This document shows positions 23,203 through 33,267 of a stretch of 33,972 nucleotides of DNA, piece after piece. The stretch is from Bacteroidales bacterium (GTDB lineage: Bacteria > Bacteroidota > Bacteroidia > Bacteroidales > JAIPAH01). Where the stretch lies: assembly GCA_021740175.1 (NCBI GenBank), contig JAIPAH010000020.1, forward strand, positions 1-33,972. Reading direction: 5' to 3'. The notes under the pieces are model-generated. The model did no database searches. It had not been told where the DNA came from and saw only the letters and a program-made list of their open reading frames with translations. The position numbers and the translations under genes were made by a program. Each line of letters starts with the position of its first letter. The first letter of the stretch is position 1.

Positions 23203-24324
23203 ATGCTTGAAACATTACTATTTCCTTGGAAATCTCCTATAACGCATAAAACATTCGTGTTGCTTTTTATTCCTTTTCTTTTCCTGGTCTCGTGCCGGTC
23301 GGGAGATGAAAATAGGCAAGAGCAGGCCAACAGGCAGGGTATGGAAGAGAAAAACAAGGTGGATACCCTGGTGCTTCGGGAAAAGACATTTTCCAGGGAA
23401 TTAACCGGTAATGGCAAGCTTGCTGCGGTGCAAAAAGCGAAACTTCGTTTTGGCGTGTCGGGTGAACTAAAAAAGATAGGGGTCCAAAACGGGCAGCAAG
23501 TACAGGAAGGACAAATGCTAGCCAAACTGAAAGACTTTTCTTACCGAAATGCGTTAAAAGAAGCACGTACCCGGTTAAATAAAGCAAAGGTGAGTTTACA
23601 AGATGTGCTGATAGGACAGGGTTATAACCCGGAAGATACCGCGTCTGTCCCGGATAATTTTATGGAAATAGCGAAAATAAAATCCGGGGTGGAAGATGCC
23701 CGGACGAAACTTGCCAAGGCTCGTCATCAATTAAAAATGACTTCCCTTTCGGCTCCTTTCCCAGGGGTAGTTGCCAATATTGAAAAAAAAGAATTTGATA
23801 AAATTGACGCCTCTGAAAATTTTTGTTTGCTTATTAATAACAACCGGTATCATGTGGTTTTTAAAGTACTTGAGTCGGAGCTTGATGAACTGGCACTCCA
23901 TAAAACCTTTATGGCCAAAACCATGACAGGAGACAGCTACAAGGGCAGGATTACTCATATTAATCCTGTGGTTGACGAAAACGGGCTAGTTACGGTGCGG
24001 GGACTGATAGATAATAAGAGAGGGCAACTCGTTGAAGGAATGAATGTAAAAGTAACCGTCAGAACAAAAATCCCCGGGAAACTGATTATCCCAAAAAGGG
24101 CATTGGTATTGAGACAAAACAAAGAAGTAGTCTTTACCCTGAAACACGATAGTATTGCTATATGGAATTATGTAACCACAGGAGAGGAAAACAGTAAATA
24201 TTATACTATCAAAGAAGGCCTTGATAGGGGGGATACGGTGATTGTTTCAAATAATATAAACCTGGCTCATGAATCGATTGTTGAAGTAGAATCGCCGCAA
24301 CAGCCAAAACAAACGACAAGGTAA
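23203..24324 (+). CDS. RND efflux periplasmic adaptor (lipoprotein)
   Basis: 373 residues from ATG 23203, which places lipobox FLVSC at Cys31. The order is that of a membrane-fusion protein: barrel-sandwich half (AKLRFGVSGELKKIGVQNGQ, VQEGQMLAKLKD), a short helical hairpin, second half (LSAPFPGVVANIEKKEFDKI), then a beta-barrel domain (YKGRITHINPVVDENGLV, VEGMNVKVTVRTKIPGKL). It connects the inner membrane RND pumps to the TolC-type channel. The RND gene follows after 4 bp. A copy of its first three codons survives at 20428, at the end of cassette B. Confidence 0.9.
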   Translation: MLETLLFPWKSPITHKTFVLLFIPFLFLVSCRSGDENRQEQANRQGMEEKNKVDTLVLREKTFSRELTGNGKLAAVQKAKLRFGVSGELKKIGVQNGQQVQEGQMLAKLKDFSYRNALKEARTRLNKAKVSLQDVLIGQGYNPEDTASVPDNFMEIAKIKSGVEDARTKLAKARHQLKMTSLSAPFPGVVANIEKKEFDKIDASENFCLLINNNRYHVVFKVLESELDELALHKTFMAKTMTGDSYKGRITHINPVVDENGLVTVRGLIDNKRGQLVEGMNVKVTVRTKIPGKLIIPKRALVLRQNKEVVFTLKHDSIAIWNYVTTGEENSKYYTIKEGLDRGDTVIVSNNINLAHESIVEVESPQQPKQTTR

Positions 24325-24328
24325 CCTT

Positions 24329-27300
24329 ATGGTGAAGTTCCTGGTAGCACGCCCAATAGCAGTTTCGATGACCTTTCTTGCTTTCATTATCATGGGAAGT
24401 TTTGCTATGACACGTCTTCCGGTATCGCTGATGCCGGATGTGGCGATTCCGGAAATGACGGTGAAAATCGATGGCAAGGATATGCCCGTCAGGCAGTTGC
24501 AGAATGGCGTGGTCAGGCCTCTACGAAGACAGTTGATGCAAACGCCTCATTTGAAATCTCTCAAAAGTGAAGCACGGGATGAAAGTGCCGTATTTCACCT
24601 GGAGTTTGAGTATGGCACCAATGTGGATCTGGCTTTTATCGATGTCAACGAAAAGATTGACCGGGCCATGAATTTTCTGCCCGATGATTTACCCCGGCCA
24701 AGGGTCATAAAAGCCAGAGCCTCTGACATCCCGGTTTTTTATTTGAATATAACTGCGAAAGAGGCGTATTTGAATGCTCAATCATCAAAGACACGAGAGG
24801 TTTCCAGTCGTTTTGTTGAGCTGAGTAATTTTGCTGAAAGGGTCATAAGAAAGCGATTGGAGCAGCTCCCGGAAGTAGCTATTGCTGATGTTAGCGGAAC
24901 AGTAAATACGGAAATTGCTATTATCCCGGACAAGCAAAAGCTGCGATCACTCAATATGCATTATTCTGATATTGAAACAGCCATACATGCTAATAATTTA
25001 AAGCTGGGGACAATAGTTGTGAAAGATGGGATCTATCAATACAACTTACGGTTTGATAAAACACTGAATAGCAAAGAAGATATTGAAAAAATTACCCTGA
25101 AAGCAGGAAATAAAACATTGGAGCTGCAGGAAATAGCTAATGTAAAGGTGCGCCCGGCAAAGCGCAGCGGGCTTGTAACTTCACAAGGTCAGGAAGCCGT
25201 TTCATTAGCTGTTATCAAAAAATCCGGTGCCCGCATGGAAGATATGCAGCAATCTTTGAATACCCTTATCAAAAATTTTCATGCGAAATACCCTAATCTG
25301 CAATTCCAGGTGATACGTGACCAAACAAAACTATTGGATTATTCTATCCACAATCTTGGAAACACTTTGTTGTTAGGGGCAATTCTTGCTTTTGTCATCA
25401 TGTTCTTGTTTTTACGCGATATACGCACCCCCCTGTTAATTGGTATCAGTATTCCTGCTTCGCTGATCATAAGTATTTTGCTCTTCCACGTATTCGGCAT
25501 ATCGGTCAATATTATTTCACTCTCCGGGCTGGTACTTGGACTGGGGATGATGATTGACAATTCGATCATTGTTATAGACAACATCACACAGTATATAGAC
25601 CGGGGGCATTCGCTTGTTGATGCATGCATTCAAGCCACCAATGAGGTTATTCGCCCTTTGTTGAGTTCAGTGCTTACTACCTGTGCCGTATTCATACCGC
25701 TTATCTTTATCAGCGGACTGGCAGGGGCCTTGTTCTATGATCAAGCCATGGCAGTGGCTATCGGGTTGTTTATTTCTTTCTTTGTATCCATTACCCTGGT
25801 GCCGGTTTATTACAAGCTGGTGTTCAGAAAAGACCGGGAAAAACGAATTTGGTTGGGGAAACAGGTTAAGGGGTGGAATTACTATTCATCTTACGAGAAA
25901 GGATTGAATAACGTATTGCGTCACCGGAGCGTTATGACGGGAATATTCTTATTGATTGTGGTAGGCGGCCTATTCTTTTATCGGGCTATTGACAAAGAAA
26001 AGATTCCTCAAATCAAACATAATGAGATGTTTGTTTCATTGCAATGGAATGATAAAATCAATGTTGCGGAAAATAAACGGCGCTCGCTCATGTTGCTTAA
26101 ACAAATCGATACCCTTATTGAGCAAACCTCCGTTTATGCAGGCTCGCAACAGTATTTGATGAATTTGAATAATATCAACGCGCCGAATGCTTCTAAGATA
26201 TATATCAAATTTCAGGACAGTAAAAGCGTCAAAGTAGCCAGACAAAATATCAGAACGTTTTTTAGGAAAAATTACCCGGAGGCGCATTTCGATTTCTTAC
26301 CCCCCGAAAATGTTTTCGAACTATTGTTTTCTGAAGATAAGCCGCCCCTTGTAGCCCGCATTATGCCTTACGAAAAGGAGCAAGGGCTGGATTACTCGCA
26401 GGTTAATGCGTTGCTGCATCAAACAGATAACCGGTTTGATGCTTTTAATTTTTCCGCTGTCCCCGCCCGCGAACATATAGAAATAGCTCTGGATGCGGAG
26501 CGTTTGAAGATATATGATATTAAGCGAGAGCAGGTCATAAACAAACTGAGAACTTTGTTTAATGAATACCAGGTGTCCGATATCAAAAACAGCCGGCATT
26601 TTATGCCAATTGTACTGGCTCATAGCCAGGAACCCATGTTTAATTTGATAAATCAGGCAAAAATAAAAAACGAGAATAAGCAATACATTCCCTTGAAGGA
26701 AGTGTTAGCAATCCGTTATTCAAAAGATTTTAAGACAATAACTTCCGGAGAAAACGGAGAATATTATCCCTTAGTGTTTCATGTTGAAAAAGAGAAAGTA
26801 TCGGATGTTCAGAGAAAAATCGAAAATTTCCTGGCTCGTAAAGCGTATGATGTCACCTGGCATGGCAGTATTTTTTCCACTCAGCAAATGGTTGAAGAAA
26901 TATTGATCATTCTGCTCATATCTTTGTTGCTTCTGTATTTTATTCTTGCCTCCCAATTCGAATCGCTGAGTCTACCTTTTATCGTTCTCCTGGAAGTACC
27001 TATGGATATAGCCGGCGCGCTTTTTTTATTGTGGTTGATGGGCGAAACCTTAAATATCATGTCCTTAATCGGGATTATCGTAATGGCGGGTATAATTATT
27101 AATGATTCGATATTGAAGATCGACACAATCAACAGGTTGCGGTATAAGGGATACACTTTAACTGAATCGCTTTTTATAGGGGGAAAAAGACGGCTTAAAC
27201 CCATATTGATGACCAGCCTGACGACGATTATGGCCATGCTTCCCTTTTTATTTATATCAGGAATGGGTTCTGATCTGCAAAGGCCATTGGCAGTTGCTGT

Positions 27301-27397
27301 CATAGGAGGTATGGCAATTGGTACATTTGTTAGCCTTTACTTTATTCCATTATTTTACTATTTGCTTAAGCGTCCCACTCAAAAATCTTTACACTAA
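24329..27397 (+). CDS. RND (AcrB-type) efflux permease 1
   Basis: 1022 residues, normal for the family, with helix 1 at ~10-30, two large periplasmic loops and two six-helix blocks. Helix 4 carries GLGMMIDNSIIVIDN, keeping the proton-relay Asp with Asn beside it. Helix 10 has IVMAGIIINDSILKID, with Asn at the position of the AcrB lysine, a common variant outside the classical drug pumps. N-terminal MVKFLVARPIAVSMTFLAF and LPVSLMPDVAIPEM are typical. It lies between its adaptor (4 bp) and the signal peptidase gene (1 bp). The substrate is not determinable from sequence; the operon context points to a peptide or peptide-linked product. Confidence 0.93.
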   Translation: MVKFLVARPIAVSMTFLAFIIMGSFAMTRLPVSLMPDVAIPEMTVKIDGKDMPVRQLQNGVVRPLRRQLMQTPHLKSLKSEARDESAVFHLEFEYGTNVDLAFIDVNEKIDRAMNFLPDDLPRPRVIKARASDIPVFYLNITAKEAYLNAQSSKTREVSSRFVELSNFAERVIRKRLEQLPEVAIADVSGTVNTEIAIIPDKQKLRSLNMHYSDIETAIHANNLKLGTIVVKDGIYQYNLRFDKTLNSKEDIEKITLKAGNKTLELQEIANVKVRPAKRSGLVTSQGQEAVSLAVIKKSGARMEDMQQSLNTLIKNFHAKYPNLQFQVIRDQTKLLDYSIHNLGNTLLLGAILAFVIMFLFLRDIRTPLLIGISIPASLIISILLFHVFGISVNIISLSGLVLGLGMMIDNSIIVIDNITQYIDRGHSLVDACIQATNEVIRPLLSSVLTTCAVFIPLIFISGLAGALFYDQAMAVAIGLFISFFVSITLVPVYYKLVFRKDREKRIWLGKQVKGWNYYSSYEKGLNNVLRHRSVMTGIFLLIVVGGLFFYRAIDKEKIPQIKHNEMFVSLQWNDKINVAENKRRSLMLLKQIDTLIEQTSVYAGSQQYLMNLNNINAPNASKIYIKFQDSKSVKVARQNIRTFFRKNYPEAHFDFLPPENVFELLFSEDKPPLVARIMPYEKEQGLDYSQVNALLHQTDNRFDAFNFSAVPAREHIEIALDAERLKIYDIKREQVINKLRTLFNEYQVSDIKNSRHFMPIVLAHSQEPMFNLINQAKIKNENKQYIPLKEVLAIRYSKDFKTITSGENGEYYPLVFHVEKEKVSDVQRKIENFLARKAYDVTWHGSIFSTQQMVEEILIILLISLLLLYFILASQFESLSLPFIVLLEVPMDIAGALFLLWLMGETLNIMSLIGIIVMAGIIINDSILKIDTINRLRYKGYTLTESLFIGGKRRLKPILMTSLTTIMAMLPFLFISGMGSDLQRPLAVAVIGGMAIGTFVSLYFIPLFYYLLKRPTQKSLH

Positions 27398-27398
27398 C

Positions 27399-28463
27399 AT
27401 GAAGCTATGGGTATACATAAAACGATGGGTTAAATGGCCCCTTTTTTTCTTAGTCGTTTTTCTTTTGGCTATTCTTTGCCGGATTTTTCTTTTCGGCATT
27501 TATACCATTCCATCCGGTTCTATGAAAAACACTCTTCTCCCGGGCGATATGATTTTTGTAAACAAAATAATATATGGCCCTGCCATTCCCAAGTCTTTAC
27601 ATGATGTTCCGTGGCTGAAAGTATTTGCGAAAAGTCCCCGTAATGTATCAAATAATGATGTTACAAAACTTGAAGGATTTAAGAAGATAAGTCGTAACGA
27701 TGTGGTAGTTTTTAAACCACCGGGGAAAAAACAAGTATATGTAAAACGATGTGTGGGGTTGCCTGGAGATCGAATAAAGCTTGAGGGGGACAATTTGTTG
27801 ATTAATAATAGATTAATAACATCTTCCGGGAATATTTTTTATGAATACTTAATCTATTTTAATCAAAAGGTAAAAATGCAAAAATTTGTCAAAAATGAGC
27901 ATCAAGGAATTGTTCGGATATCAGATTCAATAGGTTATGCAAGTGTTTCAAAGGATGTAAAAACACAATTGATGCGTAAAAGCGCTGTAGATTCTGTAAA
28001 ATTAAAAACACAATCACTGAAAAAACAAGGCTATAATAATTTGTATGAAATAGATGCTTTTAAATCACAGAAAAACGAGCGCTCTCAATTTGTGGCTTAC
28101 GGCAGGAAGAATAATTGGAATACTTTTGATTTCGGACCTTTGTATATACCTGCAGAAGGAGAAACAATTAGCCTGAACCTTGATAATGTTGAGTTTTACC
28201 GTAAGATTATTGAGCAATACGGGAATCATTCACTACGAATAGAGAACGGCGAGATTTATATTGACAATAAGAAAAGCTCCATTTATGAATTTAAGCAAAA
28301 TTACTATTTTATGTTAGGCGATAACAGACATCGTTCAAAGGATAGCCGAACATGGGGTTTTGTTCCTGAAAATCGTATAATAGGCAAGGTAGTGATGATA
28401 TTATATTCCTGCAATAAGGGCAAAATGAATTGGGAAAGGACGTTGAAAAGCATTAATAAGTAA
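27399..28463 (+). CDS. lepB: Signal peptidase I (S26 family)
   Basis: 354 residues from ATG 27399, one base after the RND stop. One N-terminal membrane helix (about 13-33) precedes box B IPSGSMKNTLLPGD with nucleophile Ser41. The general-base Lys116 is in VYVKRCVGLPGDRI. Box E GDNRHRSKDSRTWGFVP lies only ~200 residues later. The long insertion between the Lys and box E has charged and aromatic stretches and could set substrate choice, although long inserts occur in other Bacteroidota enzymes. Placed inside a pump operon beside peptides with an ALA site, it is a candidate dedicated leader peptidase (inference). Confidence 0.93.
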   Translation: MKLWVYIKRWVKWPLFFLVVFLLAILCRIFLFGIYTIPSGSMKNTLLPGDMIFVNKIIYGPAIPKSLHDVPWLKVFAKSPRNVSNNDVTKLEGFKKISRNDVVVFKPPGKKQVYVKRCVGLPGDRIKLEGDNLLINNRLITSSGNIFYEYLIYFNQKVKMQKFVKNEHQGIVRISDSIGYASVSKDVKTQLMRKSAVDSVKLKTQSLKKQGYNNLYEIDAFKSQKNERSQFVAYGRKNNWNTFDFGPLYIPAEGETISLNLDNVEFYRKIIEQYGNHSLRIENGEIYIDNKKSSIYEFKQNYYFMLGDNRHRSKDSRTWGFVPENRIIGKVVMILYSCNKGKMNWERTLKSINK

Positions 28464-28516
28464 GTGAAAGATATTGTTTGGTAACAATGGGAAGAATAAA
28501 ACGGAATGATTGATAA

Positions 28517-31500
28517 ATGAGTGAAAGCGTGGATAAATATAATGATGATAAGACCAAAAAAGGACCTTTGTCGGCATTTTCGATAATCATGGTTTTCATT
28601 CTTTTATCGGTAGTAGGTATTGGCTTAATACCACGTCTTAACATTAGTTTGGTTCCTTCGCGTTCCCTGCCTTCCGTTACGGTGAATTTTAATTGGCCGA
28701 ATGCTTCGGCCCGTATTATTGAATCACGCGTTACAGGGAAATTGGAGGGTCTTTTCAGTCGAATGAAAGGAATTGAAAATATCGAATCCAAAACCATGCA
28801 TTCCAAGGCCTCCATAACGGTTTCTTTTGAAGAAAATATCAATATGGATGCCGCTCGTTTTCAAATCGCTTCCTATATTCGCCAGGCCTATCCCAAACTT
28901 CCCAAAGAAGTATCTTATCCTGTTTTATCGGTTAATAACCCTGATGATGAAGACCGGAAATTACTCTCCTATGCTATCTATGGTTCGGCACCAAGTCATT
29001 ACATCAAAAAATTTACCCAGGACAACATTAAGTCTCAGATTACAAAAATCAAAGGTATACATGAGGTTCGTGTATATGGAGCTACACCCTATGAATGGTT
29101 TATCACCTACGATCCCACAAAAATTCAAAAGCTGAATATTAGCCCACAAGATATTCAAAAGGCCATAAAAGAATGGTTCACTACCCAAAATATTGCTTAT
29201 GTATCGGTTAAACAGGAGAGGCAATTCAAACAAAAATATCGTTTACGGCTAAAAACAGGGCTAAAAACCAGGAAAGCATGGCATGATATTCCCGTAAAGA
29301 AACATAAATCGCGCATCATCTACCTGGAGGATATTGCCGGAGTAAAATTTAAAAAAAGTGCTCCTTCTTCCTATCATCGGATTAATGGCCAGAATACCGT
29401 TAATATGGTTGTCACTCCCGAAAGTCGTGTCAATATGTTGAAATTGGCTGACCAGGTCAAAACGCAAATCGCTTCTTTGCAAAAGACCCTTCCTCCGGGG
29501 TATTCGATTAGGAAAATGTATGATGCCACATCTTATATTAATAAAGAAATCAGGAAAGTAGGCATTCGTGCTATTATTGCTGTTGTGGTTCTGCTGCTTT
29601 TTGTCTTGCTTATCAGCCGTCAGCTAAAATACTTATTGCTCATTACCATAACGCTCGTAACAAATCTCGCTATCGCCGTTATTTTTTACTATGCTACCCG
29701 CCTGGAAATTCATATTTATTCCCTTGCCGGAATGACCATATCACTGGGCATCATTATCGATAATAGCATCATTATGACTGATCATTTAAGACATCATGCT
29801 AATAAAAAAGCTTTCCTTTCGATATTGGCGGCCACTTTAACAACTATCGGGGCTTTAAGTCTGATTTTCTTTCTCAACCAAAATCAACAACTCAAGCTGA
29901 TAGATTTCAGTCTTATTATAATAATTAATCTGGGGGTGTCCCTTTTTATCGCCTTGTTTTTTATTCCTTCGTTACTCGAAAAAATCGATATCCGGCCTCG
30001 ACGCACTCCCCGGTTTATTAAAAGGCAACGTCGTATTATAAAATTTTCGCATATCTATTATTCCTGGATAAGGTTGCAACTCAAATATAAATGGATTTTT
30101 GTCTTGTTGTTAGTTCTGGCTTTCGGTACGCCTGTTTATATGCTACCAGGAAAAATCGACAACAACACATGGGGGGCACAGGTGTATAATAGCACGTTGG
30201 GTAGTGAGTGGTATAAAGTTCATCTTAAGAAATGGGTGAACACCTATTTGGGAGGTTCCTTGAGGCTATTTACACAAGAGGTGTATGAGGCATCGTTTTA
30301 TAGTCAACCCGAGCGGACTAAATTGTTCGTGACAGGGAAAATGCCCGAAGGGTCAACCATAGAACAGGTGAACGCAACATTTAAAAAAATGGAGGATTAT
30401 TTGAGCAGATTTGATGAGATTGATATGTATACTACCGATATCCGAAACTATCGAAATGCCAGGATATCCATTTATTTTAAAGAAAAATATGAAAAACAAT
30501 TCTTTCCATTTATACTTAAAGGAAAGCTCATTACCAAAGCCAATAACCTGGGTGGAATGGATTGGACGGTTTATGGAGTAGGTAAGGCGTTTAATAATGC
30601 GGTAAATACAAATTACAAAGATTCGCGAATTTATGTTTATGGATACAATTACGAACAGTTATACCGGTATGCCGAAAAACTAAAATCCGAACTTAACAAA
30701 AACAACCGTGTCAGAGACCTGGCAATACGCGGGGAGAGTTCATGGCGAGCTCCTCCTCTCAGACATAAAATTCTGGTTAGGTTAGATGAAATGTCTATGA
30801 GTAATCTTAATTTTTCATCGGCTGAAGTTTATTCGGTTCTAAAACAAAAAACCATGCAGCCCGCGCCTTTTGGAAAATTATACATAAACAATCAGCTGCA
30901 AACGGTTAATATCCAGTCGAGTAATTCTGATTTTGATACATGGCAATTGAAGCATTCACCTTTAATCAAAGATGAGCGGATGCTAAAGCTCTCAAATGCA
31001 GGTAAAATAGAAAAAGTTTCAACAGGGAATAATATTTTTAAGAAGAACCAGGAATATCGGTTAGCTGTTGAATTTAATTTTGCAGGTCCGGCCGCATTGA
31101 AATCTAAGGTAGTGGATAATCACGTCGATAAAATGAATAACTCGCTTCCGCTTGGTTATCATGCCCAGCCTCCCCATCATTTAATGTTTTCACAAGGAAA
31201 AAGTTCAAATAAGATTTGGATCCTTGCCGGAATTCTTTCTATTATTTTCTTTATATGCGCGATTCTTTTCGAATCATTGAAAAAGCCTTTCGTTATTTTA
31301 TCTCTCGTACCGATGTCCTTTGTCGGGGCATTCCTTACCTTCTATTTTTTTGATATCAATTTTGACCAGGGCGGATATGCTTCGTTTATTCTTCTAGCCG
31401 GAATTACTGTAAACTCTTCTTTGTATATCATCAATGAGTTTAATAATCAACCGGCACGCAAGAACAATGTAGAACTTTATCTAAAGGCTTTTCATTATAA

Positions 31501-31684
31501 GATAATTCCTGTTCTGCTAACCATTACTTCGACCATATTGGGATTGATACCCTTTCTGTTAGGCGGGCAGAATGAAGTTTTTTGGTTTGCTTTTGCGGCC
31601 GGTTCAATAGGAGGATTAATTTTCTCCCTTTTAGGAGTGTTCATATTTCTACCGGTATTTTTACTAAAGAAAAGACACCAATAA
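28517..31684 (+). CDS. RND (AcrB-type) efflux permease 2
   Basis: 1055 residues and clearly diverged from permease 1. It has the same two-half topology: helix 1 at ~20-40 after a charged start (SESVDKYNDDKTKKG), helix 4 with SLGIIIDNSIIMTDHLRHH, helix 10 with LLAGITVNSSLYIINEF, and again Asn instead of the AcrB lysine. Periplasmic loops include NTVNMVVTPESRVNML. It starts 53 bp after the signal peptidase gene. With only one adaptor and one channel in the operon, the two permeases may form a mixed trimer as MdtB/MdtC do, or work in turn; sequence does not decide. Confidence 0.92.
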   Translation: MSESVDKYNDDKTKKGPLSAFSIIMVFILLSVVGIGLIPRLNISLVPSRSLPSVTVNFNWPNASARIIESRVTGKLEGLFSRMKGIENIESKTMHSKASITVSFEENINMDAARFQIASYIRQAYPKLPKEVSYPVLSVNNPDDEDRKLLSYAIYGSAPSHYIKKFTQDNIKSQITKIKGIHEVRVYGATPYEWFITYDPTKIQKLNISPQDIQKAIKEWFTTQNIAYVSVKQERQFKQKYRLRLKTGLKTRKAWHDIPVKKHKSRIIYLEDIAGVKFKKSAPSSYHRINGQNTVNMVVTPESRVNMLKLADQVKTQIASLQKTLPPGYSIRKMYDATSYINKEIRKVGIRAIIAVVVLLLFVLLISRQLKYLLLITITLVTNLAIAVIFYYATRLEIHIYSLAGMTISLGIIIDNSIIMTDHLRHHANKKAFLSILAATLTTIGALSLIFFLNQNQQLKLIDFSLIIIINLGVSLFIALFFIPSLLEKIDIRPRRTPRFIKRQRRIIKFSHIYYSWIRLQLKYKWIFVLLLVLAFGTPVYMLPGKIDNNTWGAQVYNSTLGSEWYKVHLKKWVNTYLGGSLRLFTQEVYEASFYSQPERTKLFVTGKMPEGSTIEQVNATFKKMEDYLSRFDEIDMYTTDIRNYRNARISIYFKEKYEKQFFPFILKGKLITKANNLGGMDWTVYGVGKAFNNAVNTNYKDSRIYVYGYNYEQLYRYAEKLKSELNKNNRVRDLAIRGESSWRAPPLRHKILVRLDEMSMSNLNFSSAEVYSVLKQKTMQPAPFGKLYINNQLQTVNIQSSNSDFDTWQLKHSPLIKDERMLKLSNAGKIEKVSTGNNIFKKNQEYRLAVEFNFAGPAALKSKVVDNHVDKMNNSLPLGYHAQPPHHLMFSQGKSSNKIWILAGILSIIFFICAILFESLKKPFVILSLVPMSFVGAFLTFYFFDINFDQGGYASFILLAGITVNSSLYIINEFNNQPARKNNVELYLKAFHYKIIPVLLTITSTILGLIPFLLGGQNEVFWFAFAAGSIGGLIFSLLGVFIFLPVFLLKKRHQ

Positions 31685-31758
31685 GTATGAAACGATTATA
31701 TTTACAATTGAAAAATCACGGGTTGTATTGCACGATGCTTCAAAAGCAAACGTTATTC

Positions 31759-33267
31759 ATGAAATCGAAGATAAGGTTATCAGTTATGAGGAAAATCTCC
31801 GTTTTAATTTTTGCCTTGGTGCTTTCTGCTCAAGGAATATCCCAGGAAGAAACGCGCTACCTTACTCTGGAGGATGCCATCGCCATAGCCAAGGAAGAAT
31901 CGCCTGATGCGCTGGCGGCCAAGCATAAGTTCCGGAGCAAGTACTGGGAGTATAACACTTTTAAGGCCACCTATCGCCCCAAGCTGAACCTGGATGCCAC
32001 ACTTCCTAATTTGGAAAAATCTATCCAAAGCATCCGACAGGATGATGGTAGCTACATCTTCGGCTCTTCCGAGTCCGCTTTTTCTTCCACCAATATGGAG
32101 CTATCGCAGAAAATCGGTTTTACCGGGGGCGAAGTATTCCTGCGTTCGGGAATCGAGCGCCTAGACCAGTTTTATGGTGATTCGACGGTTACCTCTTACC
32201 GGACCAACCCTGTTAACATCGGCTTGCAACAACCCTTGTTTGATTTTGTCCCCTACAAATGGGATAAAAAGATTGAACCGCTCAAATACAAGGAAGCTAA
32301 ACAAAGCTACATCGAATCAATGGAGCAGGTGGCCCTGAAGACCACCAACCTGTTTTTTGATGTGCTGTTGGCCCAGATGCAGCATAAAATCAACAAAATC
32401 AACCAGGCCAACAATGATACATTATATGAAATTGCCAAAGGGCGCTACAATATCGGAACCATAGCCGAGAATGAGCTGCTGCAGCTGGAGCTTCAGCTAT
32501 TGAAATCCAATGCAGCCGTGGAAGAGTCGAAGTTGGACCTCGAGAATAAGCTATTTCAACTAAAGTCGTTTTTAAAGTTCCCCGAAGAGACCTCTGTTGA
32601 ACTTGTACCCCCTAAAGAAGTACCCAGGTTTGATGTGGGAGCGCAACAGGCCGTCCGGCAGGCGCGTGATAACCAATCCAAAGCCCTGGCTTTTGAGCGC
32701 CGGCTCATGGAAGCCAACCGGGATGTTAACAAGGCACGGAAGCAAAATCGCTTTAGCGCTGAAATACAAGCCGTATACGGTCTAACGCAGAAAGCATTGG
32801 ATTTTACGGATGCCTACAACGATCCTTCCGATCAACAGCGTTTATCGGTAGGGATTAGCGTGCCAATCATAGACGGGGGCCTGGCCAAAGGAAAAATCCG
32901 GATGGCCGAGTCGAACCGCGAGCTGGTCCGCAGCGAGGTGGAGCAAGACCGCATCGATTTCCGCCAGGAAGTCTACCTCCAGGTCATGCAGTTCAACATG
33001 CAGGACAACCAGCTGCGCATCGCCGCCAAAAGCGATACGGTAGCCCGCAAGCGTTACAACGTCACCAAACAGCGCTACATGATCGGCAAAATCAGCATCA
33101 CCGAACTCAACATCGCCCAGGAAGAAAAAGACAACGCCCAACTGGGTTACATCCGCGCCCTCTACGACTACTGGCGCAATTATTACCAGCTTCGCAAACA
33201 AACCCTCTACAATTTCCGGGATAATCAAGAAATCCAGGTCAATCCCGAGGAGTTGCTGGAGAAGTAG
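31759..33267 (+). CDS. TolC-family outer membrane efflux protein
   Basis: 502 residues if ATG 31759 is used. ATG 31786 (MRKISVLIFALVLSAQGISQ) also gives a clean signal peptide, and ATG 31687 is closest to the previous stop but yields an odd N-terminus. The mature part has two repeats of the outer-membrane efflux fold: LTLEDAIAIAKEESPDALAAKHKF and long helices with KGRYNIGTIAENELLQLELQL in half 1, and KQRYMIGKISITELNIAQEEKDNAQ in half 2. It would form the exit duct for the RND pumps. Its base composition is visibly more GC-rich than the RND2 gene and resembles the MacA-like gene at 9816, so an original link with that pump is possible. Confidence 0.9.
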   Translation: MKSKIRLSVMRKISVLIFALVLSAQGISQEETRYLTLEDAIAIAKEESPDALAAKHKFRSKYWEYNTFKATYRPKLNLDATLPNLEKSIQSIRQDDGSYIFGSSESAFSSTNMELSQKIGFTGGEVFLRSGIERLDQFYGDSTVTSYRTNPVNIGLQQPLFDFVPYKWDKKIEPLKYKEAKQSYIESMEQVALKTTNLFFDVLLAQMQHKINKINQANNDTLYEIAKGRYNIGTIAENELLQLELQLLKSNAAVEESKLDLENKLFQLKSFLKFPEETSVELVPPKEVPRFDVGAQQAVRQARDNQSKALAFERRLMEANRDVNKARKQNRFSAEIQAVYGLTQKALDFTDAYNDPSDQQRLSVGISVPIIDGGLAKGKIRMAESNRELVRSEVEQDRIDFRQEVYLQVMQFNMQDNQLRIAAKSDTVARKRYNVTKQRYMIGKISITELNIAQEEKDNAQLGYIRALYDYWRNYYQLRKQTLYNFRDNQEIQVNPEELLEK

